From Microvirga sp. ACRRW (GTDB taxonomy: Bacteria > Pseudomonadota > Alphaproteobacteria > Rhizobiales > Beijerinckiaceae), in NCBI RefSeq assembly GCF_022346925.1, contig NZ_JAKRNJ010000006.1:1-64000 (forward strand): DNA of 64,000 nucleotides, read 5' to 3'. The position numbers were made by a program, and so were the translations under genes. Shown piece after piece: positions 27,145 through 36,685 of the stretch (position 1 is its first letter; each line of letters begins with the position of its first letter). The notes beneath the pieces are model-generated. The model was not told the origin of the DNA. It saw nothing but the letters and a program-made list of their open reading frames with translations, and made no database searches.

Positions 27145-29262
27145 ATGCCCTTGCGCCCTTCCATTCTCGATCCCTTGTTCGCCCCGGCAGCTACTCTGCC
27201 CGGCGTCGGACCGAAGATCGCCCCCCTGCTGGACCGCCTCCTGGGCGAGCCGGGAAAGCCTGCGCGCGTGGCGGACCTGCTGTTTCACCTGCCCAGCAGC
27301 GGCATTTCCAGGGAAATGAAAGGCTCCATCGCCGATGCGCCCGTGGGCGAGCCGGTGACTCTCTCGGTGACGGTCGCGGCCCATCGCCCGCCCCAGCCCG
27401 GCCGTCGCGCGCCCTATCGCATCCTGGTGGAGGATGAGACCGGCGACGTCTCCCTGGTCTTCTTCAACGGGCACAAGGCCCGTCTCGAGAAGCTGCTGCC
27501 CGTGGGCGAGCGGCGCTACGTCTCTGGCAAGATCGAGCTCTGGGATGGCCGGCGCCAGATGGTCCACCCTGACCGGATCCTGGACGAGAAAGGCATCGAG
27601 AGCCTGCCCGCTGTCGAGGCTGTCTATGGCCTGACCGAGGGGCTCTCCTCACGCATGGTGGGAAAGTTTATCGGTACGGCCCTTGAGCGCGTGCCCAACC
27701 TCGCCGAGTGGCAGGATGCCGCCTGGCTAGACCGGAATGGCCTGCCCGATTTTCAAAGGGCGCTGTTCGCCTTGCACAGGCCGGACAACGCTTCGCAGTT
27801 GTCCGAGGAGGCGATTGCCAAGTCGGCTCCTCGCCGCCGCTTGGCCTATGACGAGTTGCTCGCTTCCCAACTCGCCCTTGCGCTCGTGAGAAGCCGCATG
27901 CGCCGCCTGCCGGGCCGGGTGAATGCGGGTGACGGACACCTCGTCGAGAAACTTAAGAACGCCCTGCCCTTCGGCCTCACCGCGTCCCAGGCCAAGGCCG
28001 TCGAGGACATTCGGCAGGATCTTGTCTCCGACAAGAAGATGCTGCGGCTCCTCCAGGGCGATGTGGGCTCGGGCAAGACCGTCGTTGGCCTGCTCACCAT
28101 GGCGAGCGCCATCGAGGCTGGCCGTCAGGCTGCGATGATGGCGCCGACGGAAATTCTGGCCCGCCAGCATTACGAGCGTCTCGCACCCATGGCCGAAGAG
28201 GCCGGACTGACCATCGCGCTCCTCACGGGCCGTGAAAAAGGCGTTGCCCGCAGAACCGTGCTGGAAGGCCTTGCCGACGGCAGCATTCAGATTGCTGTCG
28301 GTACCCACGCCCTATTTCAAGAAGGTGTCGCGTTCCATGATCTCGGTGTCGCCGTCGTCGACGAGCAGCACCGCTTCGGCGTCCATCAGCGCCTCGCGCT
28401 GGGCTCGAAGGGCGAGGCCGTCGATATTCTCGTCATGACCGCAACGCCCATTCCGCGCACCCTGGCGCTCACTTATTTCGGCGACATGGACGTGTCGGTG
28501 CTGAGCGAGAAACCTGCTGGCCGCAAGCCTATCGCCACGAAACTCATCTCCATCGACCGGCTCGACGAAGTGATCGGCGGCATGGGCCGCGCCATCGCCA
28601 ATGGCGATCAGGTTTACTGGGTCTGTCCGCTCGTGGGCGAATCCGAATCCATCGATCTCGCCGCTGCCGAGGAGCGTTTCGAGACGCTCAAGAGCTTCTT
28701 CGGCGATCAGGTCGGCCTCGTTCACGGCAAGATGGCCGGCAAGGACAAGGATGCCGCCATGGAGCGCTTCTCCAGCGGCGAAACCAAGATCCTCGTCTCC
28801 ACCACCGTGATCGAAGTGGGCGTGGACGTACCCAATGCCACGGTCATGGTGATCGAACACGCGGAGCGCTTCGGCCTCGCGCAACTTCATCAGCTGCGCG
28901 GCCGCATCGGGCGCGGCTCGAAATCCTCTACTTGTCTTCTCGTCTACAAGGGACCGCTCGGACAGGTGGCACAGGCGCGCCTCGAAATGATGCGCCAGAC
29001 GGAAGACGGTTTCCGCATCGCCGAGGAGGACTTACGTCTGCGCGGTGAAGGCGAAGTGCTGGGCACCCGCCAATCGGGCACGCCCGGCTTCAAGCTCGCC
29101 CGCCTTGAGGTGGACGGCGATCTACTCGCAGCCGCGCGCGACGATGCGCGCCTGATCGTCGACAAGGATCCGGAGCTTCTGAGCGAGCGCGGCCAGGCCC
29201 TGCGGACCATGCTCTACCTGTTCGAGCGGGATTCCGCGATCAAGCTGTTGCGGGCGGGTTAG
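27145..29262 (+). CDS. recG: ATP-dependent DNA helicase RecG
   Basis: A 705-residue double-strand translocase that remodels stalled forks and Holliday junctions. Order: wedge (OB) domain in the first 200 residues, with LPGVGPKIAPLLDRLL near 15; helicase motifs I GDVGSGKTVVG near 307, Ia MMAPTEILARQHYE near 332, II VDEQHRFGVHQR near 408 (DEQH), III MTATPIPRTLA near 431, and VI QLRGRIGRGS near 583. The C-terminus follows the RecG pattern (GEVLGTRQSGTPGFKLA). Length is close to E. coli RecG (693). It converges on the TPR-OGT gene with three bases between the stops. Confidence 0.96.
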   Translation: MPLRPSILDPLFAPAATLPGVGPKIAPLLDRLLGEPGKPARVADLLFHLPSSGISREMKGSIADAPVGEPVTLSVTVAAHRPPQPGRRAPYRILVEDETGDVSLVFFNGHKARLEKLLPVGERRYVSGKIELWDGRRQMVHPDRILDEKGIESLPAVEAVYGLTEGLSSRMVGKFIGTALERVPNLAEWQDAAWLDRNGLPDFQRALFALHRPDNASQLSEEAIAKSAPRRRLAYDELLASQLALALVRSRMRRLPGRVNAGDGHLVEKLKNALPFGLTASQAKAVEDIRQDLVSDKKMLRLLQGDVGSGKTVVGLLTMASAIEAGRQAAMMAPTEILARQHYERLAPMAEEAGLTIALLTGREKGVARRTVLEGLADGSIQIAVGTHALFQEGVAFHDLGVAVVDEQHRFGVHQRLALGSKGEAVDILVMTATPIPRTLALTYFGDMDVSVLSEKPAGRKPIATKLISIDRLDEVIGGMGRAIANGDQVYWVCPLVGESESIDLAAAEERFETLKSFFGDQVGLVHGKMAGKDKDAAMERFSSGETKILVSTTVIEVGVDVPNATVMVIEHAERFGLAQLHQLRGRIGRGSKSSTCLLVYKGPLGQVAQARLEMMRQTEDGFRIAEEDLRLRGEGEVLGTRQSGTPGFKLARLEVDGDLLAAARDDARLIVDKDPELLSERGQALRTMLYLFERDSAIKLLRAG

Positions 29263-29265
29263 CCT

Positions 29266-31467
29266 TCACCAAACTCCGGACACGTCGATATGGTCCGGGC
29301 TTAAGCCGTTCTGGCTGCGCTCGTACATGGTCACATACGCAGCCTCGAGGTTACGGGTGAAGCGCTGCGTGTCGAAGAGCTTGCTGGCCGGGAGGTTCCC
29401 GGCGAGCTTCGCCTTGAGTGCCTCGTGCTTGCCGGGGTTCGTCGCGAGCTCGACCGCGAGGCTCTCATATTCCTCCTCGCTTTCCGCAACCAGCTCAGGC
29501 ATGCCGACGGCATGAAGAAGGCTTGCCCCCATTCTCGCCACGAAGGCTTCTCCTTTGCGCGTGAGAACGGGCAGCCCCACTCTCAGCGCGTTGCTGGCCG
29601 TCGCGCCCGCATTGTACGGGCTGGTGTCGAGGAAAAGATCGGCCATCTTTTGCCGCGCCAGATGCTCCTCCAATGGAAGGCGCTCGGCAAACACGAGACG
29701 GCTGCCGGGGATGCCGCGCTTCTCCGCTTCTCGCTTCAAATTATCGATGGTCAATGGGTTGGCGGCATACAGCCACAGGACACTGTCCGGTACGCGCTTC
29801 AGAATGCGCATCCAGGTGTCGTATACCTGCGGGGTGATCTTATAGGCATTGTTGAACGAGCAGAAGACAAAGGCGTTCTCCGGAAGCCCGGCCTCATTTC
29901 GAGTGAAAGCACGGGTTGAGACCTGTTGCTTGTCGTCATTGGATTGGAACGTATCCAGATAAACGACCTTCTCCGAGTAGAAGCGCCGATGGCTTTCAGG
30001 AATGCCGATCCGATCCGCGATGAGGTAATCGATATAGGGCGCTCCCATCGTACCGATAAAGCCGATGTAACTCGCCTGGATCGGCGCCGCCCTTTGAGCG
30101 AATATTCTCGTGCGCGCCTCGGTCGTGTAGCCGTTCAGGTCGATGGCAATGTCAATTTCAAGGTCGCGAGCCTGCTTCGCGATCTCGTCCATCGGCATGT
30201 TTCCAAGGTTCAAGAACCGATCGGCCGCATCGACCACTCTCTTGCGCCAAGGGTCCTGACGCTCGGACCCGAATGCGAAAGCAGAGATCTCAAAGCGAGA
30301 TTTGTCGTGATGCTCCAAGACACCCGCGAGCAGATGCGTCACCGGATGATTGCCGAAATCCGAGGAAAAGTAACCGACCCTGATCTTGTCGCGCCTGGGG
30401 TAAGGCGTAATCGGCGGCGCGATGCTGGAGGCCGGATATCTCGTCGTGGTATGATGCTCGGATACTTTCCTATGAAGCTCCGGATCATCCAGCATGGACA
30501 AGATCGTAAAGGGGCCGGACACTTTGGGATTGCAGGCAATCAGCTCCATCTGCTCCGCGGCCTGATCTCCAGCTCCGTCCCACTTCGCCAGTTGGCGCTG
30601 TGCATAGAGAAAGTCTCCGAGCAGGCCATCGGCATCCGGATCTAAAGCCCAGGCTCTTTCATAGGCGCTGAAGGCATCAGGCAGTCGCTTGAGAAGCATG
30701 TATATGCTGGCTCTGTTGTAATGAGCTTCCGCATGATCCGGCTTCAGCTCCAAAACCTTATCATAGGTTGTCAGCGCCTCATCAAGGCGGCGCATTTCCA
30801 GCAGCGTGCTTCCTCTGTTGAAATAGGCATCGACGTAATCAGGCTTAAGCTCGATGGCTTTTGAAAAACTCTCGAGCGCTTCCTGAAGCCTGTACAGATC
30901 GATGAGAGCATTGCCTTTATTATAGTAAGCGTCTGCATAATCAGGTTTGACGGCAATCGCTTTGTTATACTTTTCGAGCGCCTCTTCCGCGCGTTCCAAT
31001 TTTCGCAAAGCAATGCCGAGGTTGTAATAGGCCTTCGCGTAATTCGGCTTGAAAGTCGTGGCTTTCTCGAAGCTCTCGGCGGCATCCTGCGTCCGGCCGA
31101 GTTCATTCAAAACATTTCCGCGGTTGTAGTAGGCTTCGGCATAACCCGGCTTGAGAGCGATCGCCCGGTTATAGTGAGTGATCGCCTCTTCAAAGCGTCC
31201 GAGCTTATCGAGGGCTGCACCAAGATTGAATTGGGTCTCAGGCTGAGCCGGCAGGATGGAAACGGATTTGCTGAGATATTTGACGCAGTCTTCAAGGTTG
31301 CCGAGTTGATATTCGGCAGTCCCCAGAAGGCGGAGCACCTCAGCTTGCCGAGGCTGCGTTAAGAGGATTTTCTTGTAGAGGCTCTTGGCCTGTTCGATCT
31401 TGCCGGCCTGATGAGATGCCAAAGCCTGCTGAAGAGGCATCTGCGACTGCTGCGATCCAGGTTTCAT
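29266..31467 (-). CDS. TPR protein with SPINDLY/O-GlcNAc-transferase-like domain (GT41)
   Basis: A 733-residue protein with about eight tetratricopeptide repeats (residues 10-285, each with AYYNxGxxL- and A-x-KPxY-type positions) followed by a glycosyltransferase family 41 domain (about 345-715). The C-terminal half shows the OGT/SPY hallmarks: VGYFSSDFGNHPVTHL near 357, DLNGYTTEARTRIFAQRAAP near 445, GFIGTMGAPYIDYLIAD near 470, FVFCSFNNAYKITP near 545 and DTSPYNAGATASNALRVGLP near 645. No signal peptide; it should act in the cytoplasm, transferring a sugar from a nucleotide donor onto a protein or other acceptor. It lies next to glmS and glmU, which make the UDP-GlcNAc donor. Acceptor unknown. 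Confidence 0.88.
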   Translation of the reverse strand: MKPGSQQSQMPLQQALASHQAGKIEQAKSLYKKILLTQPRQAEVLRLLGTAEYQLGNLEDCVKYLSKSVSILPAQPETQFNLGAALDKLGRFEEAITHYNRAIALKPGYAEAYYNRGNVLNELGRTQDAAESFEKATTFKPNYAKAYYNLGIALRKLERAEEALEKYNKAIAVKPDYADAYYNKGNALIDLYRLQEALESFSKAIELKPDYVDAYFNRGSTLLEMRRLDEALTTYDKVLELKPDHAEAHYNRASIYMLLKRLPDAFSAYERAWALDPDADGLLGDFLYAQRQLAKWDGAGDQAAEQMELIACNPKVSGPFTILSMLDDPELHRKVSEHHTTTRYPASSIAPPITPYPRRDKIRVGYFSSDFGNHPVTHLLAGVLEHHDKSRFEISAFAFGSERQDPWRKRVVDAADRFLNLGNMPMDEIAKQARDLEIDIAIDLNGYTTEARTRIFAQRAAPIQASYIGFIGTMGAPYIDYLIADRIGIPESHRRFYSEKVVYLDTFQSNDDKQQVSTRAFTRNEAGLPENAFVFCSFNNAYKITPQVYDTWMRILKRVPDSVLWLYAANPLTIDNLKREAEKRGIPGSRLVFAERLPLEEHLARQKMADLFLDTSPYNAGATASNALRVGLPVLTRKGEAFVARMGASLLHAVGMPELVAESEEEYESLAVELATNPGKHEALKAKLAGNLPASKLFDTQRFTRNLEAAYVTMYERSQNGLSPDHIDVSGVW

Positions 31468-31590
31468 GAATTCATCTCAATCCGGCTATTGAGGCCTCCA
31501 TCCGACCCCATCTTGCAATGCTTTCGAATAACATTGCGTAACCTGGATTTGCAACATCCTGGATCTTCCGCAGCCCGTTGCTTGGCTGTC

Positions 31591-31617
31591 TTCCTGCTGC
31601 CTGCAAGGCAGCAGGAA
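31591..31617 (-). terminator. Hairpin directly after glmS
   Basis: A perfect 11-bp stem (31591-31601 with 31607-31617) with a five-base loop begins two bases after the glmS stop. On the minus strand it is followed by AAGACAGCC, not by uridines, so it is weaker evidence for intrinsic termination and may mainly protect the 3' end of the glmS message. Confidence 0.4.
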
Positions 31618-31619
31618 AA

Positions 31620-33446
31620 CTATTCTACCGTCACCGATTTCGCGAGATTGCGCGGTTGGTCCACGTCTTTGCCCATGAAGACGGCGGTGTGATAGGCCAG
31701 AAGCTGGATCGGGATCGAGTTCACGATGGGCGCGACGATCGGGTGGACGGACGGCATCACGATGGTCGCCATCGTGTCGAGGCCGGTTTCCAATGCGCCC
31801 TTTTCATCCGTGATGAGGATGATGCGCCCGCCGCGCGCGGCCACTTCCTGCATGTTGGAAACGGTCTTCTCGAAGATGTTGTCATAGGGCGCAATGACGA
31901 TGACCGGCATGGTCTCGTCGATCAGGGCGATAGGTCCGTGCTTCAGTTCGCCCGCCGCATAGCCCTCGGCGTGAATGTAGGAAATTTCCTTGAGTTTGAG
32001 CGCACCTTCCATGGCCAGCGGGTAGGAAGTCCCGCGCCCGAGATAGAGCACGTCCTTCGCCTTCGAGAGCTCGCGCGCCAGAATCTCGATCTGATGCTCG
32101 CGCTTCATGGCTTCGCTCATCTGGCCGGGAACGGCGATGAGCGCATCCACCAGCTCCTTCTCCTCGTCGGCGCTCAACGCACCGCGAGCACGGCCTGCTG
32201 CGATGGCCAGAGAGAGAAGAACGGTAAGCTGGCAGGTGAAGGCCTTGGTGGAGGCCACGCCCACCTCGACGCCTGCAAGCGTCTGCGCCACGACGGCGCT
32301 TTCGCGCGCCATGGTGGATGTGGGAACGTTCACGACCGAAAGCGTGTGCTGCTTTTCGGAGGTGGCATAACGGAGCGAGGCCAGCGTATCCGCCGTCTCG
32401 CCGGACTGAGAGACGAAAAGCGCAAGCTCACCGGGCTCCATGGGAGCCTCACGGTAGCGGAATTCGGAGGCGACATCGATCTCGACCGGAATGCGCGCCA
32501 GGCGCTCGAACCAGTATTTCGAGATCAGCCCTGCCAAATAAGCCGTGCCGCAGGCCGAGATGGAAATCCGCTTCAGGTTCTTGAAATCGAAGGGCAATTC
32601 GACAGGAAGTTCGACCTGCCCTGCAGTGAAATTCACGTAGTGCGCGAGCGTACGTCCTACGACTTCCGGCTGCTCGTGAATTTCCTTGGCCATGAAGTGA
32701 CGGTGATTGCCCTTGTCGGCCATGTATGAGCTGGTGAGGATCTTGTGGCGCGGACGCTGCACGATCTCTCCAGACGCATCGTGAATGTTCGCGCCCTTGC
32801 GGCGCAGGATCGCCCAATCGCCCTCTTCGAGATAGGTAATCTCGTCCGTGAACGGCGCGAGAGCCAAGGCATCCGAGCCCAGATACATCTCGTCTTCGCC
32901 ATAGCCGATGGCAAGCGGCGCGCCGTGGCGCGCGCCGATCAGCAGATCGTCCTCGCCATTGAACAGGAATGCGAGCGCGAAAGCTCCCCGCAAACGCGGA
33001 AGGGTGACGGCGACGGCCTCCACAGGGCCTCGCCCCTGGCGCATTTCATAAGTCACGAGTTGCGCCACGACCTCGGTGTCGGTTTCCGTTTCGAACCGCA
33101 CGCCTTTGACTTCGAGGCCTTCCTTCAGCTCGCGGAAGTTCTCGATGATGCCGTTATGGACGACCGCCAACTTGTCGGTCGCATGGGGATGAGCGTTGGT
33201 TTCGTTCGGCTTGCCGTGCGTGGCCCAGCGAGTATGGCCGATGCCGATCACGCCGGAGAGGGGCGATTGGGAAAGCTTCGTTTCAAGATTGCGCAGCTTG
33301 CCTTCCGCCCGGCGGCGTTCGAGATGCCCGTATTCAAGCGTCGCGACGCCGGCGGAATCATAGCCTCGGTATTCAAGGCGCTTCAGCGCTTCGACGATCT
33401 GCGGTGCGACAGCCGTGTTGCCGACGATTCCAACGATTCCGCACAT
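31620..33446 (-). CDS. glmS: Glutamine-fructose-6-phosphate aminotransferase GlmS
   Basis: A 608-residue isomerising transaminase making glucosamine-6-phosphate, the first committed step to UDP-GlcNAc. The N-terminal glutaminase has the Cys2 nucleophile (MCGIVGIVGN) and the GYDSAG and HTRWATHG motifs; two SIS domains follow with SACGTAYLAG near 300, SQSGETADTLA near 350 and the end RNLAKSVTVE typical for the enzyme. Length equals E. coli GlmS (609). It is downstream of glmU on the same strand with a 106-base gap. No glmS ribozyme is expected or seen here (those occur in Gram-positives). Confidence 0.97.
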   Translation of the reverse strand: MCGIVGIVGNTAVAPQIVEALKRLEYRGYDSAGVATLEYGHLERRRAEGKLRNLETKLSQSPLSGVIGIGHTRWATHGKPNETNAHPHATDKLAVVHNGIIENFRELKEGLEVKGVRFETETDTEVVAQLVTYEMRQGRGPVEAVAVTLPRLRGAFALAFLFNGEDDLLIGARHGAPLAIGYGEDEMYLGSDALALAPFTDEITYLEEGDWAILRRKGANIHDASGEIVQRPRHKILTSSYMADKGNHRHFMAKEIHEQPEVVGRTLAHYVNFTAGQVELPVELPFDFKNLKRISISACGTAYLAGLISKYWFERLARIPVEIDVASEFRYREAPMEPGELALFVSQSGETADTLASLRYATSEKQHTLSVVNVPTSTMARESAVVAQTLAGVEVGVASTKAFTCQLTVLLSLAIAAGRARGALSADEEKELVDALIAVPGQMSEAMKREHQIEILARELSKAKDVLYLGRGTSYPLAMEGALKLKEISYIHAEGYAAGELKHGPIALIDETMPVIVIAPYDNIFEKTVSNMQEVAARGGRIILITDEKGALETGLDTMATIVMPSVHPIVAPIVNSIPIQLLAYHTAVFMGKDVDQPRNLAKSVTVE

Positions 33447-33552
33447 GCCCTGAGACTTCCCCTCGAGACGTTAAGCTAAGCTCTCCGCTTCCATATAGGG
33501 CAAGCGTGTCTCGCTGGAATCAACTTGCATGACAAATTATGACAGCTGATCC

Positions 33553-34929
33553 CTATTTTCCTTTTGCTGCCTTGGCCTTAGCCCGAAATGCAACAGCCCA
33601 ATCCTCTTTCGTGACTTGACGTCCACGCCCCAGCGCAAGGGCATCGGGCGGCACGCTGTCGGTGATCACTGAGCCGGAGCCGACAAAAGCCCCGTCGCCG
33701 ATGGTGACAGGCGCGACGAGCGATGAATTGGAGCCGATGAAGGCCCCCTCGCCGATCTGGGTCAGGTGTTTGTTGTAGCCATCGTAATTGCAGGTGATCG
33801 TTCCCGCGCCGATATTCGTCTCGGCTCCGACCTTGGCATCGCCGAGATAGGTCAGGTGGCTGACCTTGGCCCCGGCCCCGAGATCCGTGTTCTTGATCTC
33901 CACGAAGTTGCCGACTTTCGCCTTGGCTCCAATGGCAGCGCCCGGGCGCAGGCGGGCAAAGGGCCCGATGCCGGCACCGGCGGAAACGTGCGTTCCTTCC
34001 AGATAGCTGAAGCTATGAATGGTCACGCCCGTCTCGACGGTGACTCCCGGGCCGAACACCACATGCGGCTCAACGATCACATCGGTTCCGAGCTTCGTGT
34101 CGTAGCTGAGGAAGATCGTCTCGGGAGCGACGAGAGTGGTACCTGCCGCCATGGTGGCCTCGCGCAAGCGGCTCTGAATCATGCGCTCGGCAGTGGCGAG
34201 CTGCGCACGGTCGTTGACCCCGTGCACTTCTTCTTCCGGCACGACCGTGACGACCGCACGCAGCCCGGCCGTGTGGGCGATCTCGACGATATCGGTCAGA
34301 TAATATTCGTTCTTGGCGTTGTCGTTGCCGACCTTGTCGAGCAGCATCAGAGCCACATCGCCTCGGATCGCCATGAGTCCGCCGTTGCAGAGAGTGATTG
34401 TCCTCTCCGCCTCCGTGGCATCCTTGTGTTCCCGAATCGCGAGCAGTTGATCACCGGACGTGATCAAGCGTCCATATCCGGTCGGGTCGGCCGCCTCGAA
34501 AGCCATCACCACCACGGCGGCTCCCTCTGCGAGAGGGGCCCGCAGCTTGGCGAAAGTCTCCTTGGTGACGAGCGGTGTATCCGCGTAGGCCACGATCACG
34601 TCATCGGGTTTCTGGGCCAGGGCCTCCCTGGCGCTCAGGACCGCATGGCCGGTTCCGAGCCGCTCCCGCTGCACGAAGATGCTCGCATCCGGCAGAATCC
34701 GGTGCGTCTCTTTCTCCACATCCGCCCTGTCGGGACCGACCACCACGGCGTACCGGGTTGCGCCGGCTTCCGTCAGAGTGGCCAGAACGTGCCCGAGCAG
34801 GGAGCGGTTCGCCACATGGTGCAGAACCTTGGGCTTCGCGGATTTCATCCGGGTACCCTCCCCGGCGGCCAGAACGACGGCCAGGCAGGTCCGGGTGGTC
34901 GAGGTCGTACGGGAAACATTCAGGTTCAT
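33553..34929 (-). CDS. glmU: Bifunctional GlmU (GlcN-1-P acetyltransferase / UDP-GlcNAc pyrophosphorylase)
   Basis: A 458-residue enzyme performing the last two steps to UDP-GlcNAc. The N-terminal uridylyltransferase has LAAGEGTRMKS near 21 and the metal-binding YADTPLV aspartate near 115. From about 255 hexapeptide repeats form the left-handed beta-helix acetyltransferase, with GAGTITCNYDGYNKH near 378 containing the conserved catalytic-loop residues and FIGSNSSLVAPVTIGDGAFVGSGSV-like repeats near 400. It is the first gene of a glmU-glmS pair on the minus strand. The 127-base gap to opgG on the other strand is A+T-rich and holds divergent promoters. Confidence 0.96.
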   Translation of the reverse strand: MNLNVSRTTSTTRTCLAVVLAAGEGTRMKSAKPKVLHHVANRSLLGHVLATLTEAGATRYAVVVGPDRADVEKETHRILPDASIFVQRERLGTGHAVLSAREALAQKPDDVIVAYADTPLVTKETFAKLRAPLAEGAAVVVMAFEAADPTGYGRLITSGDQLLAIREHKDATEAERTITLCNGGLMAIRGDVALMLLDKVGNDNAKNEYYLTDIVEIAHTAGLRAVVTVVPEEEVHGVNDRAQLATAERMIQSRLREATMAAGTTLVAPETIFLSYDTKLGTDVIVEPHVVFGPGVTVETGVTIHSFSYLEGTHVSAGAGIGPFARLRPGAAIGAKAKVGNFVEIKNTDLGAGAKVSHLTYLGDAKVGAETNIGAGTITCNYDGYNKHLTQIGEGAFIGSNSSLVAPVTIGDGAFVGSGSVITDSVPPDALALGRGRQVTKEDWAVAFRAKAKAAKGK

Positions 34930-35056
34930 CGGGCTTCTATCCGTGGCGTTAACAGTGCAGCTAGATCAGAAGGGGTAATTCGGCAATCTTTTCATGGGCA
35001 AAGACCGGGAAAACGAACTGCCTCGTTTACTTCATACTCATGTTCGATGATAAATC

Positions 35057-36685
35057 ATGAGACTTCCTGATTGTCTGGCCGAAGAGCCAAGTTCACACAA
35101 GAGTATCACTGTGTCGTTTTCGCTGGGGGCTTCGCGCCCTTCTCATCCTCGGCGACGCGATGTGCTGGCTTACCTCAGCGCTTCCGTTGCCGCGCTTACC
35201 CTTGCGCCTGCCGCTGCCCGGGCTCAGACGCCCCCGGCCACAATCGCCGCACGCATGGGAGACAGTCAGCGCTTCGACCCCGCGACGGTCATCGACATCG
35301 CCCGCCAGCTTTCCAAGAAACCGTTCGTGCAGCCGCCGAACGATCTGCCGGATGCGTTTTCGAGCCTGGAATACGACCAGTATGTCTCCATCAAGTCCCT
35401 GCAACAGCCGATTTGGAGCACGGAAGGACGCGGCATCGCCCTGGAGCCGCTCCATCGCGGCTTCGTCTTCAACAATGCGGTTGACCTCTTCCTCGTGGAG
35501 GATGGTGCCATCCGGCGGCTCGGTTACGATCCGAAGCAATTTAGTTTCAATGGAATAAACATTCCTAATGATCTGAAAGATATTGGATATTCTGGCTTTC
35601 GCCTCATCGCGCAGCCGGCCGAGGGCCAGCCTTACGACTTCGCCATCGTTCAGGGGGCCACCTTCTTCCGCGCCTTGGCCCGTGGCCAGAATTACGGCGT
35701 CATCGCCCGCGCACTGACCCTGAAGCCCGCCGAGGCGAAGGGGGAGGAATTCCCGATCTTCCGCGCTTTCTGGATCGAGCGTCCAAGCGTCGGCAGCAAC
35801 AGCATCACGATTCACGGCGTGCTCGATTCGGAATCGACCACCGGTTCGGTCCGGATGACGTTCCGTCCCGGCGACATGACCATCGTCGATGTGGAAACGA
35901 CCCTCTTCCCCCGCGTGAACCTGGATCACGTAGGATTGGGCGGCATGGCCACGACCTATTTCTACGGCCCGAACGATCGCCGGACGGCGGACGATATTCG
36001 CCCCGCCGTGTACGAATCCTCCGGCCTGCAGATGCTGAACGGCCAGAGCGAATGGCTCTGGCGCCCTCTGCACAACCCGGAAACTCTCCAGATTTCGGCC
36101 TTCGTCGACAACTCCCCGCGCGGGTTCGGCCTGCTCCAGCGGGAGCGCGCCTACGAATCCTTCCAGGACGATGATCAGCGCTTCGAGAGACGCCCCAGCC
36201 TCTGGATCGAACCTCTGGGAGATTGGGCTCAGGGCAGCGTGCAGCTCCTTGAAATTCCCACGGATGCGGAGATCAACGACAACATTCTCGCCTATTGGCG
36301 CCCGCGCGCCCAGATGGCTGCGGGATCGGAAGTGCCCTTCGCCTATCGGCAATATTGGGGCTGGAACTCGCCGGAACGCCCGCCGCTCGCGACGGTGATT
36401 GCAACACGGTCCGGTCGCGGCAGCACCGGGCGCCGCCGCCGATTCACCGTGGACTTTTCGGTGGAGGCGCTTGGTGACAATTGGCCCAAGGATCTTAAGT
36501 CGGTGCTGACAGTTGGTCCGGGAACGTTCCACAACCTCAAACTTTTGCCCTATCCGGAGAGAAAGACGGTACGCGTTGCATTCGAGCTTGACCCGGGCAA
36601 CGAAAACGCGTGTGAGATGCGTCTTCTCCTCGAAGCAGGCGGGAAACCGATAAGCGAGACATGGCTGTATCGTTGGACACCTTAA
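35057..36685 (+). CDS. opgG: Periplasmic glucan biosynthesis protein OpgG/OpgD (MdoG family)
   Basis: A 542-residue exported protein needed for osmoregulated periplasmic glucan synthesis. The first 57 residues contain a twin-arginine signal (HPRRRDVLAYL, then a hydrophobic stretch ending ARA), like Tat-exported OpgD and unlike Sec-exported E. coli OpgG. The mature domain shows LEYDQYVSIKS, GRGIALEPLHRGFVFNN and GLGGMATTYFYGPNDRR, all typical of MdoG. It immediately precedes opgH with a 25-base overlap. The start is uncertain: GTG at 35111 would shorten the pre-signal region by 18 residues and fits a Tat signal equally well. Confidence 0.9.
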   Translation: MRLPDCLAEEPSSHKSITVSFSLGASRPSHPRRRDVLAYLSASVAALTLAPAAARAQTPPATIAARMGDSQRFDPATVIDIARQLSKKPFVQPPNDLPDAFSSLEYDQYVSIKSLQQPIWSTEGRGIALEPLHRGFVFNNAVDLFLVEDGAIRRLGYDPKQFSFNGINIPNDLKDIGYSGFRLIAQPAEGQPYDFAIVQGATFFRALARGQNYGVIARALTLKPAEAKGEEFPIFRAFWIERPSVGSNSITIHGVLDSESTTGSVRMTFRPGDMTIVDVETTLFPRVNLDHVGLGGMATTYFYGPNDRRTADDIRPAVYESSGLQMLNGQSEWLWRPLHNPETLQISAFVDNSPRGFGLLQRERAYESFQDDDQRFERRPSLWIEPLGDWAQGSVQLLEIPTDAEINDNILAYWRPRAQMAAGSEVPFAYRQYWGWNSPERPPLATVIATRSGRGSTGRRRRFTVDFSVEALGDNWPKDLKSVLTVGPGTFHNLKLLPYPERKTVRVAFELDPGNENACEMRLLLEAGGKPISETWLYRWTP

